From contig AHHB01000036.1 in NCBI GenBank assembly GCA_000242815.2, forward strand, positions 1 through 64,000: a stretch of 64,000 nt of DNA, written 5' to 3'. The first letter of the stretch is position 1, and each line of letters opens with the position of its first letter. This DNA comes from Janthinobacterium lividum PAMC 25724 (GTDB taxonomy: Bacteria > Pseudomonadota > Gammaproteobacteria > Burkholderiales > Burkholderiaceae_D). Of this stretch, positions 40,084 through 49,228 are shown one piece after another. The notes below the pieces were generated by a model. The model saw only the letters and a list, made by a program, of their open reading frames with translations. It did not search any database and had not been told where the DNA came from. Position numbers and translations under genes: made by a program.

Positions 40084-42816
40084 TTACCGCGGTATCAGAA
40101 AGCGCTGCTGCATCAGCGCCAGCATTTGCTCTGCCGGCACGGGGCGCGAAATGAAATAGCCTTGCACTTCGTTACACTGCAGCGCACGCAGGATGTCGAG
40201 TTGCTCGCGCGTCTCCACCCCTTCGGCCACCACGCTCATGCCCAGCGCATGCGCCATCGACAAGATGGCGCGCACAAAGACCTCGCCCTGCTCCGAACGG
40301 CCCAGCTCCATGGTGAAGGCGCGGTCAATCTTCAAGCCATCCATGGCGAACTTCTGCAACTGCGACAACGAAGAATAGCCGGTGCCGAAATCGTCGACCA
40401 GCAGCCGCACGCCCAGGGCGCGGATGGCTGACAGTTGCTCCACGGCGCGATTCTGTTCATCCATCATGGCCGATTCCGTGATTTCCACCTCGATCAGCCG
40501 TGCATCGATGCTGTAGCGCGTCAGCGCAGACGCCAGCACCTGGTGCACATCGCCACGGCCGAACTGGCGCGCCGAGACGTTGATGGAGACGGGCACCAGT
40601 TCCAGCCCGCTGGCCTGCCAGCGCGCCATTTGCAGGCATACTTTTTCGATGACAACTTCGCCCAGCTGCGAAATCAGGCCGCTGCTCTCGGCCACGGGAA
40701 TAAATTCCAGCGGCGGCACCATGCCATGCTGCGGATGATGCCAGCGCACCAGCGCCTCCATGCTGCACAGCTCGCCGCTGAAGGCGTCCACGCGCGGCTG
40801 GTAGACGACGAGGAACTGATCCTGCTCCAGGGCCACCACCAGGCTTTGCTCCAGCTCGCGGCGGTTGCGGATGGTCTCGTACAATTCCGGCTGGAAGAAG
40901 CGGTAATGGCCCTTGCCTGCCCCTTTCACGGCGTACATGGCAATATCGGCGTTCTTCAGCAGCACTTCCGTTTCGGCGCCATCGCGCGGGTACAGGCTGA
41001 TGCCGATCGAGGCGCCCATCTTGTGGCGTTCGCTGCCTTGGTAAAACGGTTCGTCAAAGGCCAGGGCGATGCGCTGCGCCACCTGTTCGGCACGGCTATC
41101 GTCTTCCACCGGATCGAGCACGACGACGAATTCGTCACCGCCCAGGCGGACCACATGGTCGCCCGGCCGCAACACGGCCTTCAGGCGCAGCGACGCGGCA
41201 CGCAACACCTTGTCGCCTTCGGCGTGGCCCTGCGTGTCGTTGATATCCTTGAAACCGTCGAGATCGATGAACAGTAGCGCCAGCATCTGCTGCGCGATGG
41301 CAGCGCGCCCCAGGGCGCCGGGCAGGAATTGCTGCAGCCAATAGCGGTTGGGCAAACCCGTCAACCCATCTTCATTGGCCAAACGGCGTAAGTCGCGCTC
41401 ATGCTCCTTGGCAGTACTGATGTCTTGCAGGGTCACTGCCAGACGGTCGCCGCTACGCACCAGGCGCCGGCGTATCCAGCGCAAACTGAAGGGATTACCT
41501 TCCGGCAATTCGATCTCTTCCTCGGAAAAACCGGACTGCATGGCGGCACGGTAATGCTGCATCAAGTCGCGGAAATACGGCTCGTGGGCGCGCGACTGCA
41601 AGCGCATGCCCAGCAACTGCTCGCGGCGCACGCCAAAGTAGCCGGCGCCCGGCTCGTTGCAATCGACGATCTCGAAATCGAGGATGTTGCTATCCTCGCC
41701 GCGCAGGGCGGCAATGATGTAAAAGCCGTCGCTGGTGCCTTCGGTAGCCATGCGATAAGCGTTGCGCACGCCTTCGGACTGGTGATGACGCCATGCCAGG
41801 CGCAGCGACAACACGGTGGCGACGGCGGCAAAGGCCAGCAGCAGCACGCTGACGGCCAGGGCGATGCCGATATAAATGGTGCGCGTTTCCTCGTAGGGGT
41901 GCAGCAGTTCGCCGTCCGACAGTCCGACCACGGCCGTAAACGGATAGGCTTTCAGCGCCTGCCAGCCTACATAGCGGCTTTGCTGGTCGGAAAAAGCGAT
42001 CCTGCCGCCCGAATGCATGGCGCCGCTCTCCGTTTCCAGGAAGCTGGTATCGAGAAACGGCCTGCCGTGGCCGCTCTGCATGGGCAAGACGCGCGAACCG
42101 AGGCGCGTGCTAAACAGCTCGCCCTCCTCGCCCACCACGGCGGACATGCCGAACTTGCCGAAATTGACACTGTTGTAGAATTCGGAAAAATAGCTGGAAT
42201 GAATGGAAATGAGCAATACGCCGTCAAAATTACCATCCTCGTCTTCCAGCCGGCGCGTGAAGTGCACCAGGCTTTCATCGGCGCCCGATACTGCGGCAGC
42301 CGCTACGCTGGCGCGCCCCAGCGCGATGCGCAGCGCGCTGGAATTGCTGCGCCAGTGGCGCAGCAGGATATCGCTGCGCTCGTTGACCCGCAGCCGCTGC
42401 AGCGGCGCCGTGGTCGTCACGGCATGACCCTTGCGGTCGAGGATGGCAACGATGGCAAATTGCGGCAAGGCATACATGCCCCGCGTCTTCAATTGGTCGA
42501 GACGCAGCTGACCGTGCGAATGCTCCCACTCATACTTGAGCTGCAGGGTCAGCTGCTCCATCTGTTCCAGAGTGCGCAACAGATACTGGCCATATGCTTT
42601 CGACAAGGAAGACACGCTCTCGAGCGCCTGCTGCTGCGCCACCTTCTTTTCCGCTTCCAACTGCAGCAAGGTGGCCGTCCACAACACCGCGCACAAGACC
42701 AGCCCAAGCAAGGGCCAAGCCAGGATCAGGCGCAAGTTAGCCTTGAGAAAATCAGCCCTGCTCATCTCCACCATGGCGCCGTTATTATTGTTATTTACAA
42801 ATTGTCGCAAGAACAT
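40084..42816 (-). CDS. Membrane sensor with PAS, GGDEF and EAL domains
   Basis: About 910 residues; the start is uncertain (ATG at 42816, 42774 or 42765; none has a well-placed ribosome site). Two membrane segments (about 30-52 and 320-345) enclose a periplasmic Cache-like sensor. A PAS domain (about 360-465) follows. The GGDEF domain has DGLTGLPNR and an intact [11 protein letters not shown] but no obvious RxxD I-site. The EAL domain is complete: [34 protein letters not shown] and [11 protein letters not shown]. It is probably a bifunctional c-di-GMP enzyme tuned by an outside ligand. Near the N-terminus is a run of five Asn. Confidence 0.88.
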   Translation of the reverse strand: MFLRQFVNNNNNGAMVEMSRADFLKANLRLILAWPLLGLVLCAVLWTATLLQLEAEKKVAQQQALESVSSLSKAYGQYLLRTLEQMEQLTLQLKYEWEHSHGQLRLDQLKTRGMYALPQFAIVAILDRKGHAVTTTAPLQRLRVNERSDILLRHWRSNSSALRIALGRASVAAAAVSGADESLVHFTRRLEDEDGNFDGVLLISIHSSYFSEFYNSVNFGKFGMSAVVGEEGELFSTRLGSRVLPMQSGHGRPFLDTSFLETESGAMHSGGRIAFSDQQSRYVGWQALKAYPFTAVVGLSDGELLHPYEETRTIYIGIALAVSVLLLAFAAVATVLSLRLAWRHHQSEGVRNAYRMATEGTSDGFYIIAALRGEDSNILDFEIVDCNEPGAGYFGVRREQLLGMRLQSRAHEPYFRDLMQHYRAAMQSGFSEEEIELPEGNPFSLRWIRRRLVRSGDRLAVTLQDISTAKEHERDLRRLANEDGLTGLPNRYWLQQFLPGALGRAAIAQQMLALLFIDLDGFKDINDTQGHAEGDKVLRAASLRLKAVLRPGDHVVRLGGDEFVVVLDPVEDDSRAEQVAQRIALAFDEPFYQGSERHKMGASIGISLYPRDGAETEVLLKNADIAMYAVKGAGKGHYRFFQPELYETIRNRRELEQSLVVALEQDQFLVVYQPRVDAFSGELCSMEALVRWHHPQHGMVPPLEFIPVAESSGLISQLGEVVIEKVCLQMARWQASGLELVPVSINVSARQFGRGDVHQVLASALTRYSIDARLIEVEITESAMMDEQNRAVEQLSAIRALGVRLLVDDFGTGYSSLSQLQKFAMDGLKIDRAFTMELGRSEQGEVFVRAILSMAHALGMSVVAEGVETREQLDILRALQCNEVQGYFISRPVPAEQMLALMQQRFLIPR

Positions 42817-42973
42817 GGTGCAGCATCTGCCGTTTCTATGTATTTCTTTAAGGACACACAAATTACCACAAAGTCATGTGTACAGGTGTAACGGTAGCGT
42901 ATTTATGTGTGCTGACGACAGCCCACCTGTCGTGCCTGCGTTACAATCAGTACCCTTACCGTTGGAGAAATAC

Positions 42974-43948
42974 ATGCAGCAATATCAAGATTTGATCAAG
43001 ACCGTGCTCGAAACGGGCAGCTGGCAAGACAACCGCACGGGCATCCGCACCCTCAGCGTGCCGGGCGCCATGATGCGTTTCGACTTGGCCAACGGCAACT
43101 TCCCTGCCGTGACGACCAAGAAACTGGCTTTCAAATCCGTGATCGGCGAATTGTGCGCCTTCCTGCGCGCCTCGCGCAACGCGGCACAGTTCCGCGCGCT
43201 GGGCTGCAAAGTATGGGACCAGAACGCCAACGAAAATGCGCAATGGCTAGCCAATCCCTACCGCGAAGGCGAGGATGACTTGGGTCCCGTGTATGGTGTG
43301 CAATGGCGGTCATGGCCCGCCTACAAACTGCTCGCTGCCGACCAGCCGGCACAAATTGCCGATGCGCAAAAGAACGGCTTTACGCTCATCGCCCCCATCG
43401 TCGACGCTGGCGTGCAAAAAGTATTGCTGTACAAGGCAGTCGACCAGTTGCGCGAGTGCCTCGACACCATCATGACGAACCCGGGCAGCCGGCGCATCCT
43501 GTTCCACGGCTGGAACCCGGCCGTGCTCGATGCCGTCGCCCTGCCCGCCTGCCACTTGCTGTACCAGTTCATCCCGAACGCCAGCACGCGCGAGATATCG
43601 CTATGTTTATATGTACGCAGCAACGATATCGGCCTGGGCACGCCCTTCAACATCGCCGAAGGCGCAGCCCTGCTGCACCTGGTGGCACGCCTGACGGGCT
43701 ACACGCCGCGCTGGTTCACCTACTTCATCGGCGACGCGCACATCTATGAAAACCACCTCGACATGGTGGAAGAACAATTGAAGCGCACGCCATTCCCGGC
43801 GCCGCGCTTTGTCATTTCCGACCGCGTGCCCGACTATGCCAAGACGGGCAAGTACGAGCCGCAATGGCTGGAAAAAATCGAACCGTCGGATTTCTCGCTG
43901 GAAGGCTATGAACACCATGCGCCCATCAAGGCGGCGATGGCCGTCTGA
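42974..43948 (+). CDS. thyA: Thymidylate synthase
   Basis: 324 residues from the ATG at 42974, which has GGAG six bases upstream; the frame is open much further but only shadows the divergent sensor gene. It methylates dUMP to dTMP using methylene-tetrahydrofolate. The catalytic Cys is C193 in [10 protein letters not shown], and [30 protein letters not shown] and the C-terminal [11 protein letters not shown] fit. It is longer than E. coli ThyA (264), as in the long-form group. folA lies 4.5 kb downstream, not adjacent. Confidence 0.95.
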   Translation: MQQYQDLIKTVLETGSWQDNRTGIRTLSVPGAMMRFDLANGNFPAVTTKKLAFKSVIGELCAFLRASRNAAQFRALGCKVWDQNANENAQWLANPYREGEDDLGPVYGVQWRSWPAYKLLAADQPAQIADAQKNGFTLIAPIVDAGVQKVLLYKAVDQLRECLDTIMTNPGSRRILFHGWNPAVLDAVALPACHLLYQFIPNASTREISLCLYVRSNDIGLGTPFNIAEGAALLHLVARLTGYTPRWFTYFIGDAHIYENHLDMVEEQLKRTPFPAPRFVISDRVPDYAKTGKYEPQWLEKIEPSDFSLEGYEHHAPIKAAMAV

Positions 43949-43952
43949 TGCC

Positions 43953-43993
43953 GGTCAAACCGCTGGCAGCGATGCAGCGCCAGCCGTTTGACC
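43953..43993. terminator. Hairpin after thyA, no T-run
   Basis: GGTCAAAC and GCTGGC pair with GCCAGC and GTTTGACC, with one C/C mismatch. It starts 5 bp after the stop. Without a T-run it is more likely an mRNA 3' structure than a strong intrinsic terminator. Confidence 0.4.
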
Positions 43994-44103
43994 AACGACA
44001 GAGCAGCGAGTTCGTCCAATCAACGCTGCCGTTCACGGCGACGCGTGCATGATCGACATGCGCACGGTTTCATCGACTTCCGGCAGCACATCGCGCCAGC
44101 GAC

Positions 44104-46380
44104 CTAGCCCGGCTCTGTACCCGGACCACCAGCGCCACCTGCGCCACCCGGTCCGCGTCCGCCCGGCGGACCAAAACGCGGTTCGCGCTCGCCCTCTTTT
44201 GCTGCCGACGTCGCGCCGCCGAGGCGATACGACAGCCCCACATACAGCATGCGCCCATCGAAGCGGCGCGTGCTTGTCTCGCGCAAGGAAGCGCTGTTGA
44301 TGATGGTTTCCATCTTGTTACTGCTAAACACATCGGTCACGTTCATGACCAGGCTCAGTTGCGGCGTCACCGTGTGGCGCAGACTCAGGTTCAAGGTATT
44401 GTTCGGCGAGCGGTAGCCCTGACCCGAGAGCGTTTTTCCTTGCATTTGCAGGGCCAATTGCAGCTGGTTAGCCGGATTGATCTGATAATTGAGGCGTGCG
44501 CGGCCACTCAGGGCATTCGCCGTGCGCGTGCTGCGGTTGCCCAGGTCGTCTGAGCTGGTTTGCTCGCTGCGCGCCAGGTTGCCGCTCGTGTTCAGCGTCA
44601 GGGCCGGGGTCAGCTTGCCGCTGATGCTGAACTCCAGGCCGCTCGAATGGCTGCCCTCGCCGTTTTCACGCGTCGTCAGCAGCACGTTGTCGCTAATAAA
44701 ATAGCGGTAATCAACGATAGCGTCCGTGTCGCGCCGGTGGTAGGCGCGCAAGCTGCTTTCCAGGCCTAAGAGCTTGGTTTCATAGCCGATCTCGAAGGCA
44801 TCGGTCTGCGTGGGTTTGAGCTTGGGATTGCCGGTCGAGACATTGAACTCGTCACGGTAAACCACGTAAGGGTTCAGGTCGCCGGCGCTCGGGCGGCGCA
44901 GGCGGTGCGCATAGCTGAAGCGGACATTGCTCTCGTCACTGACCTTGTAGGTAGCAAACAGGCTGGGAATATAGTTGACGTAATTGTTGCTGGCCTCGAC
45001 GCCACCGGTGATCTGGCGCACGTGCAAGTCCGTGTATTCGGCGCGCAAACCGGCCAAGGCGCCCCAGCGCTCGCTCAGGCGCATCTGGTAGGAACCGTAC
45101 AGCGCGACAGTGCGCTCGTCGAGCTCGAAACGGTTGCTGCGCATGGGATTGAGCGTTTCCACCAGGCTAGTGGGGTTGATGTTGGTGTACAGGGTGTCGA
45201 AGCTGCTCTGGTTATCGGCCACCTTATAGCCCAGCTTAGCCGTGCCGCCCGCCAGTGGACGCTCATAGTCGCCGCTGAAGTCGACGATGCGGTTGCCCGT
45301 ATCGCTGTGCTGGCGCGCGCGGCTGTCGAAGGCATGCACGGGCGCGAGCGTGTAGGTATTGACGTAATCGCTGTCGCTCTCGTTGGCCGACGACGATACG
45401 CGCAAGTCGATTTTCAGGGTTTCACCTGGCAATTCGCCCTTATGGTCGTAGCGCGCCCCCCAGCTGTAGTTGCGGCTGTCGCCATTGCGCACGGTGCTGC
45501 GCACATAGTCACCGATGCGGCTGCCCGTGCTGTCGCCATTGATGTAGCGGTCGAGCGAACGCTGGTCGTTGCCGCGCCCGTTATACGACACGCTGGCGGC
45601 CAGGGTATCTTGCGTATTGAGGTTGTAATTGACGCTGCCGTGCAAGCCCAGCGAGTCATTCAAGCCATTGCTGGTGGAATGCTGGCTGCTGGGGGCAAAA
45701 GCACCCATACCGGGCACCAGGCGGTCCAGGCGCTCGCGGCTGACCTCGCCGACAGAGTTGCGGCCGTCGTGGCGCACATAGACGCCGCCCTGGTAGCCCC
45801 AGGGACCGTCGTTGTAGCTGCCAGACACGCCGCCGTTGTAGCGTCCAGCGATACCCGCATTCGCATTCACGCTAGCAAAGCCGCCCGGCTTGCGGTTACG
45901 TCGCATCACCAGGTTCAAAATCGGCCCCCCTCCAGCCTCATTGCCGAACTGCGCGCCGGGATTGTTAATCACTTCCACCGATTCGATATCGTCAGCTGCC
46001 ATGGCGTTCAGGGTAGCGCCGCGCGCATCGCCCTGCAGCATGGCCGAGGGCTTGCCATCGATCAATATCTGCACATTGCTGCTGCCGCGCAAGGATACGG
46101 AACCATCGGCACTCACGGCCACCGACGGCACATTACTCAAGGCATCGGCCGCCGTGCCATTGCTGCTGCCCACGTCGGACTTGACGTCGTAGACTTGCCG
46201 GTCGATGCGCCCGGTGGGACGCTCGGCCGTCACGCTGACGGAAGGAGAAGCGTCAATGGCAGGCGCCTTGGCCGGCACCGGCTTGACGATGGCGTCGCTG
46301 GTCACAGTTTGCGCTTGGACGGCGCTGCCGGCGACTAGCAGGCTGGCGCCCGCCAGACAGTGGAAAAGGTTTGTATGCAT
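44104..46380 (-). CDS. TonB-dependent outer membrane receptor with Gly/Pro tail
   Basis: 758 residues. A signal peptide (1-23, ending AVQAQ) is followed by a plug domain (about 60-190: VYDVKSDVG, LSNVPSVAVSADGSVSLRGS, LIDGKPSAML, VEVINNPGAQF) and an OMP_b-brl_3-type barrel. The last strand YVGLSYRLGG is followed by about 30 extra residues rich in Gly and Pro (FGPPGGRGPGG and on). TonB receptors normally end at an aromatic residue of the last strand, which outer-membrane assembly recognises. The ligand is unknown; no siderophore genes or TonB system are adjacent. Confidence 0.85.
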   Translation of the reverse strand: MHTNLFHCLAGASLLVAGSAVQAQTVTSDAIVKPVPAKAPAIDASPSVSVTAERPTGRIDRQVYDVKSDVGSSNGTAADALSNVPSVAVSADGSVSLRGSSNVQILIDGKPSAMLQGDARGATLNAMAADDIESVEVINNPGAQFGNEAGGGPILNLVMRRNRKPGGFASVNANAGIAGRYNGGVSGSYNDGPWGYQGGVYVRHDGRNSVGEVSRERLDRLVPGMGAFAPSSQHSTSNGLNDSLGLHGSVNYNLNTQDTLAASVSYNGRGNDQRSLDRYINGDSTGSRIGDYVRSTVRNGDSRNYSWGARYDHKGELPGETLKIDLRVSSSANESDSDYVNTYTLAPVHAFDSRARQHSDTGNRIVDFSGDYERPLAGGTAKLGYKVADNQSSFDTLYTNINPTSLVETLNPMRSNRFELDERTVALYGSYQMRLSERWGALAGLRAEYTDLHVRQITGGVEASNNYVNYIPSLFATYKVSDESNVRFSYAHRLRRPSAGDLNPYVVYRDEFNVSTGNPKLKPTQTDAFEIGYETKLLGLESSLRAYHRRDTDAIVDYRYFISDNVLLTTRENGEGSHSSGLEFSISGKLTPALTLNTSGNLARSEQTSSDDLGNRSTRTANALSGRARLNYQINPANQLQLALQMQGKTLSGQGYRSPNNTLNLSLRHTVTPQLSLVMNVTDVFSSNKMETIINSASLRETSTRRFDGRMLYVGLSYRLGGATSAAKEGEREPRFGPPGGRGPGGAGGAGGPGTEPG

Positions 46381-46580
46381 TTGGCTTAAAAATAATCGTC
46401 ACGCTAAGGATGAGGCTCTACGCTACAGCGAGAGAGCACTTTTAAAGCATGCCACGATTAGCGCAGCCAAAGCAAATGCCAGGCCTTGTTTTTACTTCAA
46501 TTTACAAATCTCTTCCACTTGTAGCCGCACAAGCTCATTCGATCAACCGTACGCTAGCGCAGAAACTCAGTCATCGATAA

Positions 46581-46676
46581 ATCTCCCCGCTGCGCATCAC
46601 CGTGTTCAACGGGCAAACCGACATACAAGTCGTGGGCGGTGACGAGCGGGCGCTCGATGACAGCGGCAAGCGCTGA
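46581..46676 (+). pseudogene. Possible C-terminal remnant of an unknown gene
   Basis: A 31-codon stretch from just after a TAA to a TGA reads LRITVFNGQTDIQVVGGDER and ends in Lys-Arg. It looks protein-like in composition, has no start codon, and lies inside a 537-bp region without genes (46381-46917). The rest of that region is unremarkable up to the dispersed repeat at 46745. It may be a gene remnant; chance is possible. Confidence 0.25.
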
Positions 46677-46744
46677 GCCGAGTCCAGGCTTTCCATGGGA
46701 TTATTTATTCAGCAGTGGGAGCGTCGCACCAGGGCGCAGGGCAA

Positions 46745-46850
46745 GGCGCGTCGTCCGAAGGCAGTACGCATGTACAGATGCGTTGAAACGCCCGACAAAA
46801 CCATAGTGAGCGGCAGCGAGTTATGGCCGAGGCGCGCAGCTGTGCCTGGT
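46745..46850. repeat. Dispersed intergenic repeat, copy C with both halves
   Basis: The left half (46745-46775) contains CGAAGGCAGTACGCATGTAC, shared with 18830-18860. The right half (46785-46845) contains ACGCCCGACAAAACCATAG and GTGAGCGGCAGCGAGTTATG, shared with 5030 and 17263. It lies between terD and the TonB receptor. Confidence 0.6.
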
Positions 46851-46917
46851 CTGGGCCGCCGAGGCAGTGAGCATCGGCGGCCGAAAATCGCCACGACAGC
46901 AGGTTTTGACCGCTGTT

Positions 46918-47493
46918 TTAGGCGTTGATACCGAATGAGCGTGCCAGCGGGCCCAGGCCGCCCTTGAAACCTTGGCCGATGGCCTTGAATTTCCACTCGC
47001 TGCCAGCGCGGTAGATTTCGCCGAAAATCATGGCCGCTTCTGTCGAACCATCTTCCGACAGGTCGTAGCGGGCAATTTCCGCGCCGTTGTCGCCATTGAG
47101 GCAACGGATGAAAGCCTTGCCCACCATGCCGAAGTTCTGCTTGCGGGCTTCGGCGTCGTGAATCGTGACGGCCACGGCGATCTTGTCGATGTCGGCTGGC
47201 ACGCTGGCCAGGTCGACGGCGATTTTCTCGTCGTCGCCATCGCCGCCGCCCGTGGTGTTGTCACCCGCGTGGACGATGGAACCATCCTGCGACTTCAGGT
47301 TGTTGTAAAAAATGAAATCAGCATCGGAACGCGCCTTGCCATCCGTTTTCAGCAGAAAGGCGCTGCCGTCCAGGTCAAAAGCGGCGCCATCGGTAGCGCG
47401 CGGGTCCCAGCCAAGGCCAATCACGATTTTCTTCAAGCCAGGAGCTTCCTTGCTCAGGTTGACATTGCCGCCTTTTTGCAAACTGATCGCCAT
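46918..47493 (-). CDS. TerD-family calcium-binding stress protein
   Basis: 191 residues, a single TerD domain: [39 protein letters not shown] with the calcium-binding Asp residues, [13 protein letters not shown], and [13 protein letters not shown]. TerD proteins occur in tellurite and stress-resistance clusters and bind calcium. This one is alone; no terA, terB, terC, terE or terZ gene is near. A ribosome site AAGGAATTACC precedes the ATG. Confidence 0.9.
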   Translation of the reverse strand: MAISLQKGGNVNLSKEAPGLKKIVIGLGWDPRATDGAAFDLDGSAFLLKTDGKARSDADFIFYNNLKSQDGSIVHAGDNTTGGGDGDDEKIAVDLASVPADIDKIAVAVTIHDAEARKQNFGMVGKAFIRCLNGDNGAEIARYDLSEDGSTEAAMIFGEIYRAGSEWKFKAIGQGFKGGLGPLARSFGINA

Positions 47494-47696
47494 GGTAATT
47501 CCTTTTCAATTAGTGGGTTGCATTCGGTGCTACAAGTCATTTCGCCGGCACTCCGGCTTGATGCGCTATGAGCCTACCATAAAGTGCCTGCTTGTCAGTC
47601 GCGTACTATTGAAAATAATGCCACAAGAAAAGACTGTACCGCCTCCCGGATGAGCAAAATGACGGATAATACTGCTCGACAAAAATTTCCATCACC

Positions 47697-48494
47697 ATGA
47701 GCGATACGACCCCTGGCTTGGACTTGCCTGAAGGCAGCACGCGACTCGTTTGCATTCCCGGCACCTTGTGCGATGAACGTCTGTGGTCGCGCCTGGTCCC
47801 TGCCCTGGGCGACGCCTTTCATCTGCAGCACCTGCCCTTGCATCAGGCGCGTACGCGCGCGCAGATGCAATCGATGATAGCCAGGCACTGCACTTCACCA
47901 GTGCATCTGCTGGGTTTTTCGCTGGGCGCCTACCTGGCGCTCGAACATGCGCTGGCGCACCCGCAGCGCATCAAGTCCCTCACTTTGATCGCCAATTCGG
48001 CCAAAGGTTTGCAGCCGACCGAAATGAGCGCGCGCCAGCGCATCGTCGCCATGCTCGAACGCAACGCCTATACGGGCATCACGCGCCAGCGCCTGCGCGA
48101 ACTGCTGCACCCGTCACACTTGCACGACGCCAGCATCACTGACCTGATCTTACAGATGGGACTGGACCTGGGCAAGGAGGTGCTGCTGGCGCAATTTATC
48201 ACCACCATAGCCCGCCCGGACCTGATGGCGCGCTTGCCGGAACTCGATTTTCCCGTGCTGATCGTGGGCGCAGAAGACGATCAGCTGGTCCCTGCCGACG
48301 ACTTGCGCGCCATGGCGACTCGCCTGCCGCAAGCGACCCTGCACATGCTCAGTGACGACACCGGTCACATGATCCCGCTGGAGGCGCCGCGCGCGCTGGC
48401 CGCCGCCCTGCGCGCGCATCTGGAGGCGACAGACAATTTAAAGGATAATGTCGTGCATCGGGCCATGCCCCCACCACTTTCACAGAACCAATGA
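47697..48494 (+). CDS. Alpha/beta hydrolase overlapping folA
   Basis: 265 residues. VCIPGTLCDERLWSRLVP replaces the usual HG oxyanion start with PGTLCD, a known sub-group. The nucleophile is S75 in LLGFSLGAYLAL, the acid is in LIVGAEDDQLVP, and the His is in SDDTGHMIPLEAP. It resembles MenH/BioH-type small esterases. It ends 4 bp inside folA (ATGA), so it is co-translated with dihydrofolate reductase; the link is unexplained. Confidence 0.8.
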   Translation: MSDTTPGLDLPEGSTRLVCIPGTLCDERLWSRLVPALGDAFHLQHLPLHQARTRAQMQSMIARHCTSPVHLLGFSLGAYLALEHALAHPQRIKSLTLIANSAKGLQPTEMSARQRIVAMLERNAYTGITRQRLRELLHPSHLHDASITDLILQMGLDLGKEVLLAQFITTIARPDLMARLPELDFPVLIVGAEDDQLVPADDLRAMATRLPQATLHMLSDDTGHMIPLEAPRALAAALRAHLEATDNLKDNVVHRAMPPPLSQNQ

Positions 48495-48976
48495 GCCATT
48501 TGACCATCATCGTCGCCACCGACCAGCAAGGCGGCATCGGCATCAACAACACCTTGCCGTGGACATTACCGGAAGACCTGGCGCACTTCAAGCGCCTGAC
48601 GACGGGCCACCCCATCCTCATGGGCCGCAAGACCTTCGATTCCATCGGCCGCCCGCTGCCAAACCGCCGCAACATCGTCATTACGCGCAATGCGCAGTGG
48701 CGCCATGAAGGCGTAGAAACGGCGGCGTCGCTGGAAGAGGCCATCGCCCTGCTCGACGGCGCAGAAGGCTATGTCATCGGCGGCGCCGAGATTTACAAGC
48801 AAGCATTACCGCTGACACAGCGTGTGATCATCACGGAAATCGGCCAGACATTTGACTGCGACGCGTTTTTTCCCGCCATTGAGCATGCCGTTTGGCAAGA
48901 AACAGCGCGTGTATCGCAGGTTTCGGAGAAATCTGGCCTGCCTTACGCCTTTGTCACACTGCAACGCAAAGCCTGA
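48491..48976 (+). CDS. folA: Dihydrofolate reductase
   Basis: 161 residues, the usual size. It reduces dihydrofolate to tetrahydrofolate with NADPH. Motifs: GGIGINNTLPW with the active-site region, GRKTFDSIGRPLPNRRNIV for NADPH binding, and YVIGGAEIYKQALP. It works together with ThyA, encoded 4.5 kb upstream on the same strand. The start overlaps the hydrolase stop. Confidence 0.96.
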   Translation: MSHLTIIVATDQQGGIGINNTLPWTLPEDLAHFKRLTTGHPILMGRKTFDSIGRPLPNRRNIVITRNAQWRHEGVETAASLEEAIALLDGAEGYVIGGAEIYKQALPLTQRVIITEIGQTFDCDAFFPAIEHAVWQETARVSQVSEKSGLPYAFVTLQRKA

Positions 48977-49181
48977 TAAGGTTGAGCTGTAACGTTGATA
49001 ATTGCGTGGGCAAAACGTTGCTGTAATACCCCTGTCACACCGTTGCGTCACGCTAGCGCTCTTTCGTGATGTTTTGAGACCATATTTTTTTCCCGCAGAC
49101 GCCGCATTTCTGCGAGAATCCCGTTCTTATTTTTTTATGCGGCTGCCGGGTTTCACGACCGCCTGACCGTCGCGCCCTAGT

Positions 49182-49215
49182 CCGCCCCTCGATTACGTCA
49201 GGGGCGGCTTGCTTT
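49182..49215 (+). terminator. Terminator-like hairpin in the decarboxylase leader
   Basis: CCGCCCCT (49182-49189) pairs with AGGGGCGG (49200-49207) around a 10-base loop, and GCTTGCTTTTTT follows. The T-run ends 2 bases before the GGAG of the decarboxylase. It could end transcription from folA or act as an attenuator. Confidence 0.65.
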
Positions 49216-49228
49216 TTTGGAGACATGC

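Noticed and set aside
44035-44103. Short coding-like stretch (RWRDVLPEVDETVRMSI) on the minus strand after the TonB receptor
   Set aside because: Only about 22 codons, no start and no family; too short to call a remnant.
44905-46338. 477-codon plus-strand frame
   Set aside because: Antisense shadow of the TonB receptor; no domain, Ala/Val/His-rich.
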